A DNA stretch of 7,187 nucleotides from Terriglobus sp. (GCA_023265355.1 JAHFTZ010000113.1:1-7187), one strand, 5' to 3'; shown: positions 1 to 6,141, numbered from the stretch's first letter. Notes: a model not told the origin generated them from the sequence alone. Numbers and translations are program-made.

Positions 1-207
1 GGTCAGAACCGGCTTTTGTCCGGTGATCTGGGCGAGATCACTGACGAGCGGATCGATGATCTTGTTGTTCTGGGTGGCTTCGCCAAGACCCATGTTGATC
101 ACGATCTTCTCGAGACGAGGAACCGCCATCGTGTTCTTCAGATCGAGATCCTTCTGGATCGCTGCCTTCAGTTCGCTGTTATATCGTTCCTTCAAACGTG
201 CTGCCAT
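1..207 (-). CDS. rplE: 50S ribosomal protein L5, N-terminal part (cut by window edge)
   Basis: L5 is a large-subunit protein of the central protuberance that binds 5S rRNA. The visible 69 residues begin MAARLKERYNSELKAAIQKD and continue through the family's conserved block PRLEKIVINMGLGEA (about residues 30-44) to ITGQKPVLT, where the window ends. The full protein is normally about 180 residues, so some 110 C-terminal residues lie outside. The start is an ATG at 205-207. The ribosome binding site is weak: GGAG lies about 15 nt upstream, with only an AAAGAGA stretch nearer. It follows rplX after a 146-nt gap containing the AGCT-heptad inverted repeat, and is the normal next gene of the spc operon. 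Identification is certain; the truncation is only the window boundary. Confidence 0.96.
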   Translation of the reverse strand, partial: MAARLKERYNSELKAAIQKDLDLKNTMAVPRLEKIVINMGLGEATQNNKIIDPLVSDLAQITGQKPVLT

Positions 208-264
208 TGTCTTGATCTCTTTCTCCACGGTCGTCGGAGTGGATACCGTTACGTGGGGTGAACC

Positions 265-336
265 TAGCTGTTAGCTACTAGCTTCCAGCCTTTCGATAAT
301 TTTTCTTCAGCCGCCCCAGCTAACAGCTAAGAGCTA
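265..336. repeat. AGCTNNN heptad inverted repeat between rplX and rplE
   Basis: AGCT recurs every 7 nt at 266, 273 and 280, and again at 318, 325 and 332. The two triplets face each other. Bases 265-276 (TAGCTGTTAGCT) are the perfect 12-bp reverse complement of 318-329; in a second register 265-283 and 318-336 match at 16 of 19 positions. The spacer is 34-41 nt. GGGTGAA occurs just outside on both sides, at 256-262 and 338-344, as a target-site duplication would. In RNA the arms could form a hairpin in two registers. The element starts 18 nt after the rplX stop codon and ends about 57 nt before rplE. It could be a small non-autonomous mobile repeat, a REP-like element or an operon RNA structure; the sequence alone does not decide. 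Confidence 0.7.
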
Positions 337-353
337 TGGGTGAAAGCTGCTTC

Positions 354-677
354 TTACTTCTTCTTCGGCGCCAAGGTTTCGCCGGTGGTCTTGGCGTAGC
401 GCTCACGCTTGCCATCTGCGAGAACGCGGAAACCTACGCGGGTCGCCTTGCCATTCGAATCGATCAACATCACATTGGACATGTGCACGGCGGTCTCCTG
501 CTCGGCGATGCCGCCTTTGATGTTCTTCTGTGGATTCGGCTTGACGTGCTTCTTAACGATGCCGACCTGCTCGACCAGAACACGGCCCTTATCGTTGAGC
601 ACGCGCAGAACGCGGCCTTTCTTGCCTTTGTCTTTGCCGGCGGTCACGATAACCGTGTCATTGCGCTGAATGTACAT
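354..677 (-). CDS. rplX: 50S ribosomal protein L24
   Basis: L24 binds the 5' region of 23S rRNA early and nucleates 50S assembly; it sits near the exit of the peptide tunnel. The 107-residue protein opens with a KOW motif at about residues 4-31 (DTVIVTAGKDKGKKGRVLRV), followed by the conserved VKKHVKPNPQ (41-50), GGIAEQETAVHMSNVML (55-71) and a basic C-terminus. The length is normal for bacterial L24 (about 100-110). The ATG at 675-677 is preceded by a strong purine run including AAGGAAGAG. It lies 211 nt after rplN, the widest gap in the window, and 146 nt before rplE. No anomalies are seen in the coding sequence. Confidence 0.98.
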   Translation of the reverse strand: MYIQRNDTVIVTAGKDKGKKGRVLRVLNDKGRVLVEQVGIVKKHVKPNPQKNIKGGIAEQETAVHMSNVMLIDSNGKATRVGFRVLADGKRERYAKTTGETLAPKKK

Positions 678-888
678 ATCTCTTCCTTCTTCCTGATCGC
701 GCGGGATTGCTCACACACGAACCTCGGCGTAAACCTGCGCCGGTTCAGGTAAATTCTTTCGATTGCCCTGCAGATCACATCCTCGTGTACTCACCGTCCG
801 AAGCCGGGGTCTACGCAAGGACCAAACCTGATAAGTGTACATCAAAGCCGCCGATGGTTCCACCGGCAGCCCTAAATCCAAGCCAAAA
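678..888. other. 211-nt spacer between rplN and rplX, no gene seen
   Basis: This is the longest gap in the cluster. I find no convincing reading frame with a ribosome binding site on either strand. On the transcribed strand two modest hairpins can be drawn. At 794-807 a UUCG loop is closed by a C-G pair, a G/A mismatch and three GC pairs. At 850-867 a 6-bp stem (GCCGGT with ATCGGC, one G-U) encloses GGAACC. Neither is followed by a run of U, so neither looks like an intrinsic terminator. No clear -35/-10 pair was recognised, although an internal promoter cannot be excluded. Confidence 0.5.
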
Positions 889-1260
889 CTAGATTACTTC
901 CGGTGCCAGCGACACGATCTTGAGGAACTTCTTGTCGCGAAGCTCCCGGGCCACTGGTCCGAAGACGCGCGTTCCGACCGGCTCGCCCGAGTCGTTGATC
1001 ACGACAGCGGCGTTCTGGTCGAAGCGGATATACGTGCCATCGCGACGGCGGTATTCCTTGCGGGTACGGACGATCACGGCCTTCACAACCTTGCCCTTCT
1101 TGACCGTGCCATCGGGGGAGGCTTCCTTGACGGCAGCCGTGACTACATCGCCCAGGCCAGCCTTTTTACCCAGACCACCACCAAGCGGCAGAATCACCTG
1201 CAGACGACGTGCGCCGGAGTTGTCGGCTACGTCGAGGATCGTTCTCATCTGAACGGACAT
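889..1260 (-). CDS. rplN: 50S ribosomal protein L14
   Basis: L14 binds 23S rRNA at the subunit interface, contributes to intersubunit bridges and is the docking site of the silencing factor RsfS. The 123-residue protein matches the family length (about 122). It shows the N-terminal [10 protein letters not shown] (10-19) and the L14 signature region [17 protein letters not shown] at 61-77, running on to AAVVI (84-88), then [13 protein letters not shown] (97-109) and the end [10 protein letters not shown]. The ATG at 1258-1260 has GGAG 8 nt upstream. It follows rpsQ after 53 nt that hold a small GUGA-loop hairpin. Identification is certain. Confidence 0.99.
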   Translation of the reverse strand: MSVQMRTILDVADNSGARRLQVILPLGGGLGKKAGLGDVVTAAVKEASPDGTVKKGKVVKAVIVRTRKEYRRRDGTYIRFDQNAAVVINDSGEPVGTRVFGPVARELRDKKFLKIVSLAPEVI

Positions 1261-1294
1261 TGTCGTATCTCCAAAAATCTCTTACATCAAGTGC

Positions 1295-1308
1295 GGCTCT
1301 CACGAGCC
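1295..1308 (-). other. Small hairpin with GUGA (GNRA) tetraloop after rpsQ
   Basis: On the transcribed strand GGCTC and GAGCC pair over 5 bp around GTGA, a GNRA-type loop. It begins 5 nt after the rpsQ stop codon and precedes the rplN ribosome binding site by about 20 nt. No U-run follows, so it is not an intrinsic terminator. It may only protect or space the mRNA, and a 5-bp stem can arise by chance. Confidence 0.4.
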
Positions 1309-1313
1309 AGCCA

Positions 1314-1661
1314 TTAAGCCTTGGTCGCAGCCTTCGCGTCCGGCAGCGTGTTCAACGAGGAGCGGCGGACGATCTCATCCAGCGTCCAGCGCTTCAGCTT
1401 GCTCAGTGGGCGGCTTTCGCGGATGCGAACCTGGTCGCCTACGCGGGCCGAGTTCTGTTCGTCATGCGCGTAAAACTTCTTGTTGCTCTTCACAACGCGC
1501 TTGTACTTGGGATGGGCCTTGCGCATCTCTACCGAGACGACAATGGTCTTGTCCATCTTGGTGGAAACAACCTCGCCCACCTTCTCGTTGCGGCGCGCCG
1601 GAGCTTCACCCTGGGGGGTGGCCACTGTTGCTGTCTTTGTCTCTACAGTTGTCTCTGCCAT
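1314..1661 (-). CDS. rpsQ: 30S ribosomal protein S17, N-terminally extended
   Basis: S17 is a primary 16S rRNA binder of the 30S body with an OB fold. The conserved core runs from about residue 26 ([19 protein letters not shown]) through [19 protein letters not shown] (49-67) to the family signature [18 protein letters not shown] (75-92). At 115 residues it exceeds the usual 80-90. The surplus is a low-complexity T/V/E/A-rich leader of about 25 residues ([16 protein letters not shown]...) and a short A/K-rich tail. The start at 1659-1661 lies 3 nt after the rpmC stop codon, and its AAGG ribosome binding sequence lies within the rpmC end, so translation is probably coupled. A shorter product from an internal start is possible, but no ATG, or GTG with a good binding site, was noted before the core. 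Confidence 0.97.
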   Translation of the reverse strand: MAETTVETKTATVATPQGEAPARRNEKVGEVVSTKMDKTIVVSVEMRKAHPKYKRVVKSNKKFYAHDEQNSARVGDQVRIRESRPLSKLKRWTLDEIVRRSSLNTLPDAKAATKA

Positions 1662-1664
1662 GGG

Positions 1665-1916
1665 TTAGCCCTTCTTCGCTTTCTTCTTGGTGGTGGGTGC
1701 ATCAGTCTCCGTAGGAGCCGTTGCAATGCCCAACCGGCGCTGGCTTTCAAGCGTCTTAATGCGCGCTACTTCCTTGCGCAGACCACGAATGTTCTTCACG
1801 CCTTCGGTATTTCCGAGGCCCTGCTGAAAGCGCAGGCGGAAGAGCTGCTCTGCAGCCTTCGCCTCTTCGGCCTTCAACTCACCGCCGCTCAAGTTCTGGA
1901 TCTTATCGAGTGCCAT
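1665..1916 (-). CDS. rpmC: 50S ribosomal protein L29
   Basis: L29 is a small alpha-helical protein next to L23 at the exit of the peptide tunnel. The helical core covers residues 1-60: an N-terminal helix followed by AAEQLFRLRFQQGLG (21-35) and the conserved second helix with RGLRKEVARIKTLESQR (44-60). The family is usually 60-70 residues; here 83, because of a T/A/P linker and a lysine-rich end (TTKKKAKKG). The ATG at 1914-1916 is preceded by AAGGAAGAG at a slightly long distance. It sits 60 nt after rplP and only 3 nt before rpsQ. Confidence 0.96.
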   Translation of the reverse strand: MALDKIQNLSGGELKAEEAKAAEQLFRLRFQQGLGNTEGVKNIRGLRKEVARIKTLESQRRLGIATAPTETDAPTTKKKAKKG

Positions 1917-1946
1917 CTCTAGTCTCTTCCTTCAAACCGTCATCTA

Positions 1947-1969
1947 GCGCATGCCGTTGCCGGCGGCGC
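1947..1969 (-). other. Hairpin with GCAA (GNRA) tetraloop between rplP and rpmC
   Basis: Reading the transcribed strand, GCCG (1961-1964) pairs with CGGC (1953-1956) around the loop GCAA. Outside a small internal loop (C against AT), GCGC (1966-1969) pairs with GCGC (1947-1950). It lies directly after the rplP stop codon and about 20 nt before the rpmC ribosome binding site. No U-run follows. The role is unknown; mRNA stabilisation or spacing is possible, and GC richness makes chance pairing plausible. Confidence 0.4.
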
Positions 1970-1976
1970 GGGCTGC

Positions 1977-2408
1977 TTATTTCGCAGCCACAACCTTCAC
2001 ATTATGCCGCTGCACGAAAATAGTACGCAACGGAAGCTTGTTCGACGCCAACCGCATCGCTTCACGCGCAATCTCGGGCGTCACGCCTTCCATCTCGAAG
2101 AGCAGCTTGCCGGGGCGAACCACCGCAACCCAATGATCGAGAGCACCCTTACCGGATCCCATTCGAACTTCGGCTGGCTTCTTCGTGATCGGCTTGTCCG
2201 GGAAGATCCGCACCCAGATTCTGCCGCCACGCTTGCTGAATCGTGTCATCGCAATACGGCTCGCTTCGATCTGACGATCGGTGATATAGCCGCACTCCAG
2301 AACCTTAAGACCGTAGTCTCCAAAAGCCAACTCAGAGCCGCGCCAGGCCTTGCCGCGCATCTTGCCCTTCTGCTGCTTCCGGTACTTTACTTTCTTTGGC
2401 ATCAACAT
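1977..2408 (-). CDS. rplP: 50S ribosomal protein L16
   Basis: L16 is a late-assembling 50S protein that positions the A-site tRNA near the peptidyl transferase centre. The 143 residues fit the family (136-144). It shows [20 protein letters not shown] at the start, then [15 protein letters not shown] (42-56), [15 protein letters not shown] (59-73), the RMGSGKG loop (82-88) and the C-terminal helix with [13 protein letters not shown] (122-134). Two ATGs compete, at 2406-2408 and 2400-2402. I chose the first because GGGAG (2418-2422) lies 9 nt from it but 15 nt from the second, and because L16 homologues commonly begin ML(M/L/Q)P. It follows rpsC after a 128-nt gap with a strong hairpin. Confidence 0.98.
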   Translation of the reverse strand: MLMPKKVKYRKQQKGKMRGKAWRGSELAFGDYGLKVLECGYITDRQIEASRIAMTRFSKRGGRIWVRIFPDKPITKKPAEVRMGSGKGALDHWVAVVRPGKLLFEMEGVTPEIAREAMRLASNKLPLRTIFVQRHNVKVVAAK

Positions 2409-2433
2409 CGTTTTGCTCTCCCGCGCCGGGCCT

Positions 2434-2461
2434 GGATCTCACCTCCGAAGAGGTGAAACCC
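2434..2461 (-). other. 12-bp stem-loop with UUCG tetraloop upstream of rplP
   Basis: On the transcribed strand GGGTTTCACCTC (2450-2461) pairs with GAGGTGAGATCC (2434-2445) through 12 consecutive pairs, two of them G-U, around the loop TTCG (2446-2449). The closing pair is C-G, which gives the exceptionally stable C(UUCG)G tetraloop. It ends about 11 nt before the rplP GGGAG. No U-run follows, so an intrinsic terminator is unlikely. It could be a translational control structure for rplP, a processing or pausing site, or a stability element. Confidence 0.65.
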
Positions 2462-2536
2462 GTCTCCCGCGCTCAATCAATTCTTGATCTCACTCTTAGC
2501 CGATCTCTCCGCTAAGAACTAAAAACCCGCGATAGC

Positions 2537-3205
<669 letters not shown>

Positions 3206-3321
3206 AATTTCCTCTCACTCCAAACCCACCAGCCCCCGTCCGCGGACGAGGTACTCATCGGGTCATTAAACCTCGCCGCTCTATCCGAGCCCGAGGGTGT
3301 GTGCTTCCGGTACCGCCAAAC
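3206..3321. other. 116-nt rplV-rpsC spacer with a 12-bp palindrome
   Basis: There is no gene here. The notable item is the perfect palindrome CGTCCGCGGACG at 3237-3248, which has no loop and so would be a poor RNA hairpin but a possible symmetric DNA site. A 5-bp pairing of CCTCG (3271-3275) with CGAGG (3292-3296) is also present. The rpsC ribosome binding site occupies the end next to 3206. No promoter or terminator was recognised. Confidence 0.35.
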
Positions 3322-3846
3322 TTACTTTGCCGCGACTGCTTTCTTTGCTGGAGCCTTCTTCGCAGGGGCCTTCTTCGCTGCAGCTGCCTTCTTGGCAGCA
3401 GGCTTCGTGCCTGCCGTCGCCGAAGCGGTTGCATCCGCACCGTCCACCTTCGGAGCCGTGTGCTTTTCTGCAACGGTCACGATAATGTGCGCGAGTCTGC
3501 GCTGGTAGCGGAACGCACGGCCCATGGGGGCAGGGCGGATACGCTTCAGGCGCGGACCTTCGTTGGCTACGGCCATCTTGACGTAGAGGTTGTCGACGTC
3601 AAGGTCAAAACCCTGCTCTTCGCTCAGGTAGCTTGCGTTGTGAACCGCCGAACGCAAGGCCTTCTCCACAATGGGTGCAATGCGCTTCTTGGAGAACATC
3701 ATCGTGGTCAGCGCAGTTTCCACGCGAAGACCCTTGATCATATCCAGAACCAGCTTTGCCTTCTGCGGGCTGACGCGCTGGAAGCGCGCCTCGGCACGGA
3801 ACTCCCGCGCCTGCCCTGCTATCGTCTTTTCGGCCTTCTTTGCCAT
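3322..3846 (-). CDS. rplV: 50S ribosomal protein L22 with lysine/alanine-rich tail
   Basis: L22 binds all domains of 23S rRNA and sends a beta-hairpin into the peptide exit tunnel next to L4. The core (residues 13-128) shows AEARFQRVSPQKAKLVLDMI (18-37), NASYLSEEQGFD (70-81), and the tunnel hairpin GPRLKRIRPAPMGRAFRYQR at 97-116 followed by RLAHIIVTV. The family is about 110-120 residues; here 174. The extra 45 or so C-terminal residues are low complexity, ending in repeated KKAPAKKAPAKKA-like units reminiscent of histone-H1-like tails. I start at the ATG 3844-3846 (MAKKAEKT), because AAGGA at 3854-3858 sits 7 nt upstream. An in-frame GTG at 3859-3861 would place the binding site inside the gene. 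Confidence 0.97.
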   Translation of the reverse strand: MAKKAEKTIAGQAREFRAEARFQRVSPQKAKLVLDMIKGLRVETALTTMMFSKKRIAPIVEKALRSAVHNASYLSEEQGFDLDVDNLYVKMAVANEGPRLKRIRPAPMGRAFRYQRRLAHIIVTVAEKHTAPKVDGADATASATAGTKPAAKKAAAAKKAPAKKAPAKKAVAAK

Positions 3847-3858
3847 AATTTCTTCCTT
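3847..3858 (-). promoter_or_regulatory. Ribosome binding site deciding the rplV start
   Basis: AAGGAAGAAATT directly precedes the ATG at 3846; AAGGA (3854-3858) has a 7-nt spacer. This rules against the in-frame GTG at 3861, which lies upstream of the binding sequence itself. Confidence 0.8.
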
Positions 3859-3862
3859 CACG

Positions 3863-3880
3863 CCTCGGTCATAGCCGAGG
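3863..3880 (-). other. 6-bp GC-rich hairpin just upstream of the rplV ribosome binding site
   Basis: CCTCGG and CCGAGG pair perfectly over 6 bp around a 6-nt loop (CTATGA on the transcribed strand). The stem ends 4 nt before the AAGGA of rplV, close enough to affect ribosome loading. There is no U-run. Function is unknown. Confidence 0.4.
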
Positions 3881-3916
3881 TGAACTCAATGCCCAGCCGT
3901 TTGCCGGGTAAACCGT

Positions 3917-4201
3917 TTACTTCGACTTCGCCGAGCTCTCGGCCTTCGCCGCGTGGCCCTTGAAGGTACGCGTGGCAGAGAACTCGCCCAGCTTGTGGCC
4001 GACCATGTTCTCCGTCACATACACCGGAACAAACTTGCGGCCGTTGTGGACAGCGATCGTGTGGCCGACGAACTCGGGAAAAATCGTCGAGCGGCGCGAC
4101 CACGTGCTGATCACCTTCTTGGTATTTGCCTCATTCAACGCAGCCACCTTGGAAAGCAGATGCTCGTCGATGAATGGGCCCTTCTTCGTAGAACGTGCCA
4201 T
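3917..4201 (-). CDS. rpsS: 30S ribosomal protein S19
   Basis: S19 is a protein of the 30S head that pairs with S13 and contacts the A-site region. The 94 residues match the family (about 90-95). It shows [12 protein letters not shown] at the start, [20 protein letters not shown] (27-46), [16 protein letters not shown] (47-62) and the signature [20 protein letters not shown] (64-83), with a short A/K/S-rich tail. The ATG at 4199-4201 has GGAG 7 nt upstream. It starts 23 nt after the rplB stop codon, the usual tight spacing for this pair. Confidence 0.99.
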   Translation of the reverse strand: MARSTKKGPFIDEHLLSKVAALNEANTKKVISTWSRRSTIFPEFVGHTIAVHNGRKFVPVYVTENMVGHKLGEFSATRTFKGHAAKAESSAKSK

Positions 4202-4224
4202 GTCTTAGCTCCAGATCCTGTCGA

Positions 4225-5049
4225 TTACTTGCTGCGGCGGTTGACGATGAATACGTCGGTCCGCTTGTTGTTACGGGTCTTGTATCCACGCGTTGGCTGG
4301 CCCCACGGCGTCACTGGGTGACGTCCGCCGGAGGTCTTACCTTCACCACCACCATGTGGATGATCCACAGGGTTCATCGACACACCACGGTTGGCGGGAC
4401 GGATACCGCGCCAGCGGCTTGCGCCTGCCTTGCCCAGCGTAATGTTCTCGTGCTCCGTATTGCCAACCTGGCCAATCGTTGCCATGCACTCGACGAGCAC
4501 CTTGCGCGTCTCACCGGAGGGCAGCTTCAGAAGAGCGTAATCGCCTTCCTTCGCTACCAGCTGAGCGCTCGATCCAGCCGAACGCACCATCTGTGCGCCC
4601 TTGCCGGGACGAAGCTCAACGTTGTGCACAGTCGTACCAGCAGGGATGTTCTTGAGCGGCAACGCATTGCCTACAAGAATGTCCGCTTCCGGTCCGCTCA
4701 TGATCTCCTGGCCCACCTTCAACCCAACGGGCTGAATGATGTAGCGCTTCTCACCATCGGCATAGTGCACGAGGGCGATACGTGAGCTACGGTTTGGGTC
4801 ATACTCCACGGTTGCAACGGTAGCCGGAATGCCGTACTTCTCACGCTTGAAGTCGATGATGCGCAGCTTCTGCTTGTGGCCACCACCGTGGTGGCGCATC
4901 GTCATCGCTCCGGTCGAGTTACGTCCACCCGTACGCGGCTTGCTGGTGAGCAAGGGCTTGTGGGGCTTGTCCGTCGTGATGTCGTCGTTCACCAGACGCG
5001 CCTGGAAGCGCAGCGTCGGTGTTATCGGTCTGAATGTTCTAATCGGCAT
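4225..5049 (-). CDS. rplB: 50S ribosomal protein L2
   Basis: L2 is a primary 23S rRNA binder needed for subunit joining and peptidyl transferase assembly. The 274 residues match the family (about 273-277). Visible landmarks are [14 protein letters not shown] (31-44), [19 protein letters not shown] (51-69), [11 protein letters not shown] (97-107), [19 protein letters not shown] (213-231) and HPHGGGEG (230-237). The histidine at 230 corresponds to the functionally important His229 of E. coli by motif. The end [11 protein letters not shown] with a basic tail is typical. The ATG at 5047-5049 has AAGGA about 9 nt upstream. It follows rplW after 126 nt. No anomaly is seen. Confidence 0.99.
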   Translation of the reverse strand: MPIRTFRPITPTLRFQARLVNDDITTDKPHKPLLTSKPRTGGRNSTGAMTMRHHGGGHKQKLRIIDFKREKYGIPATVATVEYDPNRSSRIALVHYADGEKRYIIQPVGLKVGQEIMSGPEADILVGNALPLKNIPAGTTVHNVELRPGKGAQMVRSAGSSAQLVAKEGDYALLKLPSGETRKVLVECMATIGQVGNTEHENITLGKAGASRWRGIRPANRGVSMNPVDHPHGGGEGKTSGGRHPVTPWGQPTRGYKTRNNKRTDVFIVNRRSK

Positions 5050-5175
5050 CGCTTTATTTCCTTGCCTCTCCGCATAGCTTTGGCAGCGCGCGGCTCTCTC
5101 AAATCTTCAAATCAATCGATTCAGCTTGCTGGTACAGAAACCTTTCGATCCCTGCACCCTGCTGACTCGCTGCGA
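5050..5175. other. 126-nt rplW-rplB spacer
   Basis: There is no gene here. It contains the rplB ribosome binding site next to 5050 and a tandem pair of TCAAATC (5099-5105 and 5107-5113) separated by one base, with an AATCGATT palindrome nearby. The pair is short and may be chance. No terminator or convincing hairpin was found. Confidence 0.3.
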
Positions 5176-5450
5176 CTACAGGTTCGTCGCATACTCCGGC
5201 ATCTTCTCGCCGGCCTTCAGGCGTACATACGCCTTCTTCCAGTCGGGGCGATAGCCGGTAAACTTGCCGCGGCGTTCGTTGTGCGAACGCTCGAAACCTT
5301 CGTCTTGAAGAGGGTCTCGACCGCCTGCTTGACTTCGGTCTTGGTCGCATCGTGCGCGACTTCAAACACCAGCGTGTTCTGGGCATCCTTGATGCCAATT
5401 CCCTTTTCCGTGATCAGGGGGCGGCGGATTACGTTATAAAGAGTCGGCAT
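5176..5450 (-). CDS. rplW: 50S ribosomal protein L23, frameshifted with an apparent short deletion
   Basis: L23 sits at the exit of the peptide tunnel and is the docking site for trigger factor and SRP. From the ATG at 5448-5450 the frame encodes a normal N-terminal half, MPTLYNVIRRPLITEKG to VSSVRT (57 residues), then leaves the family and stops at 5217-5219 after only 77 residues. The missing C-terminal half is present in another frame: RRGKFTGYRPDWKKAYVRLK, then AGEKMPEYATNL, ending at TAG 5176-5178. Joining the two gives about 91 residues against the usual 95-100, so about six residues of the basic loop (VKGKxxR-type in homologues) are also missing; a loss of roughly 19 nt would explain both. 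No slippery heptamer is seen. The start overlaps the rplD stop by one base (TAATG). It may be a sequencing or assembly error or a real mutation. Confidence 0.9.
5269..5283 (-). other. Frameshift/deletion junction in rplW
   Basis: Upstream of this stretch the L23 family is followed in the frame of the start codon (ending VRT, perhaps VRTTN). Downstream it is followed in the frame one base back (from NERRGK or RRGK). The change falls in the segment that in E. coli L23 forms the loop reaching into the exit tunnel. Confidence 0.75.
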
Positions 5451-6130
5451 TACGCAACCTCCTTCTCAGAAGCCAGCACGTGCTTGCGCTTGCTGACGTT
5501 CTTCTTCAACATCTCTTGGATCGCCTCAAAAGCGTCCTTCGAGAAGATGGCGTGCTCGTAACGGAGCAGATCATAAGGGTGAACTTCCGAGCTGAGAACC
5601 AGTTCCACACCATCCAGATTGCGCGATCCAAAGAACGCGTTCTCCGTCAGCTTGTGGCCACTCTCGACCAGCAGGGCCGTCTTCTTGGCATCCAGCTTGT
5701 CCAGTGCCTGGCGGTAGAGCTTAGTCTTCGGCTCTGCAGCAGAGAGGGTCTCAACAACAGTCAGCTTGCCGTCGGCCAGCTTCGAAGCAAGCGCCGAGCG
5801 CAACGCGCCCATGAGCTTCTTCTTCGGGAACTGGTAGTCGTAGCTGCGGGGCTGAGGTCCGTGGACCGTACCACCGCCACGCCAGATAGGCGAACGGATC
5901 GAGCCAACGCGTGCGCGGCCAGTACCTTTCTGCTTCCACAGCTTCTTGCCCGCACCGGACACAAGCTTCTTGTTCTTCGTTGCAGCCGTTCCCTGGCGCA
6001 GCGATGCACGATAGTGCTTCACTGCCTCCCAAAGGAGGGCCTCGTTGACTTCAACTCCGAAGACCTCATCGGCAAGTTCAACCTCGCCGACGCGCTCTCC
6101 GTTGAAGTTCACTACATTGATCTTTGCCAT
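5450..6130 (-). CDS. rplD: 50S ribosomal protein L4
   Basis: L4 binds 23S rRNA and extends a loop into the exit tunnel opposite L22; in some bacteria it also represses the S10 operon. The 226-residue protein starts MAKINVVNFNGERVGEVEL. The hallmark loop follows at about residues 58-97: SGAGKKLWKQKGTGRARVGS, then IRSPIWRGGG and GPQPRSY. The family is usually 200-220 residues; the small surplus is a K/A/E-rich C-terminus. An in-frame ATG at 6185-6187 would add 19 unconserved residues; I reject it because AAGGA (6137-6141) lies 6 nt before the ATG at 6128-6130. The TAA stop shares its first-strand base with the rplW ATG (TAATG), implying coupling. The gap to rplC is 112 nt. Confidence 0.98.
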   Translation of the reverse strand: MAKINVVNFNGERVGEVELADEVFGVEVNEALLWEAVKHYRASLRQGTAATKNKKLVSGAGKKLWKQKGTGRARVGSIRSPIWRGGGTVHGPQPRSYDYQFPKKKLMGALRSALASKLADGKLTVVETLSAAEPKTKLYRQALDKLDAKKTALLVESGHKLTENAFFGSRNLDGVELVLSSEVHPYDLLRYEHAIFSKDAFEAIQEMLKKNVSKRKHVLASEKEVA

Positions 6131-6141
6131 CTCATATCCTT
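6131..6141 (-). promoter_or_regulatory. Ribosome binding site deciding the rplD start
   Basis: AAGGA at 6137-6141 with a 6-nt spacer precedes the ATG at 6130, which opens the conserved MAKINVVN. This favours it over the in-frame ATG at 6187. Confidence 0.8.

Noticed and set aside
678..892. Small gene or internal promoter in the rplN-rplX gap
   Set aside because: The short plus-strand frame at 707-892 has no ribosome binding site or recognisable product, and no convincing -35/-10 pair was found on the minus strand.
1209..1922. Plus-strand open frame (237 codons) across rpsQ and rpmC
   Set aside because: It is antisense to two conserved genes, and its low-complexity leucine/arginine-rich translation resembles no family.
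2434..2461. Intrinsic terminator between rpsC and rplP
   Set aside because: The stem is strong but is followed by GC-rich sequence rather than a U-run, and essential genes of the same operon follow.
5099..5113. Tandem TCAAATC repeats as an operator or CRISPR-like array
   Set aside because: There are only two 7-bp copies separated by one base, with no further units; chance is likely.
5269..5283. Programmed -1 frameshift in rplW
   Set aside because: The shift direction would fit, but no X XXY YYZ slippery heptamer or obvious downstream pseudoknot is seen, and about six conserved residues are missing at the same place, which recoding would not explain.
5099..5398. Third-frame minus-strand open frame across rplW
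   Set aside because: Its arginine/serine-rich product matches neither half of L23; it is open only because of GC-rich codons.
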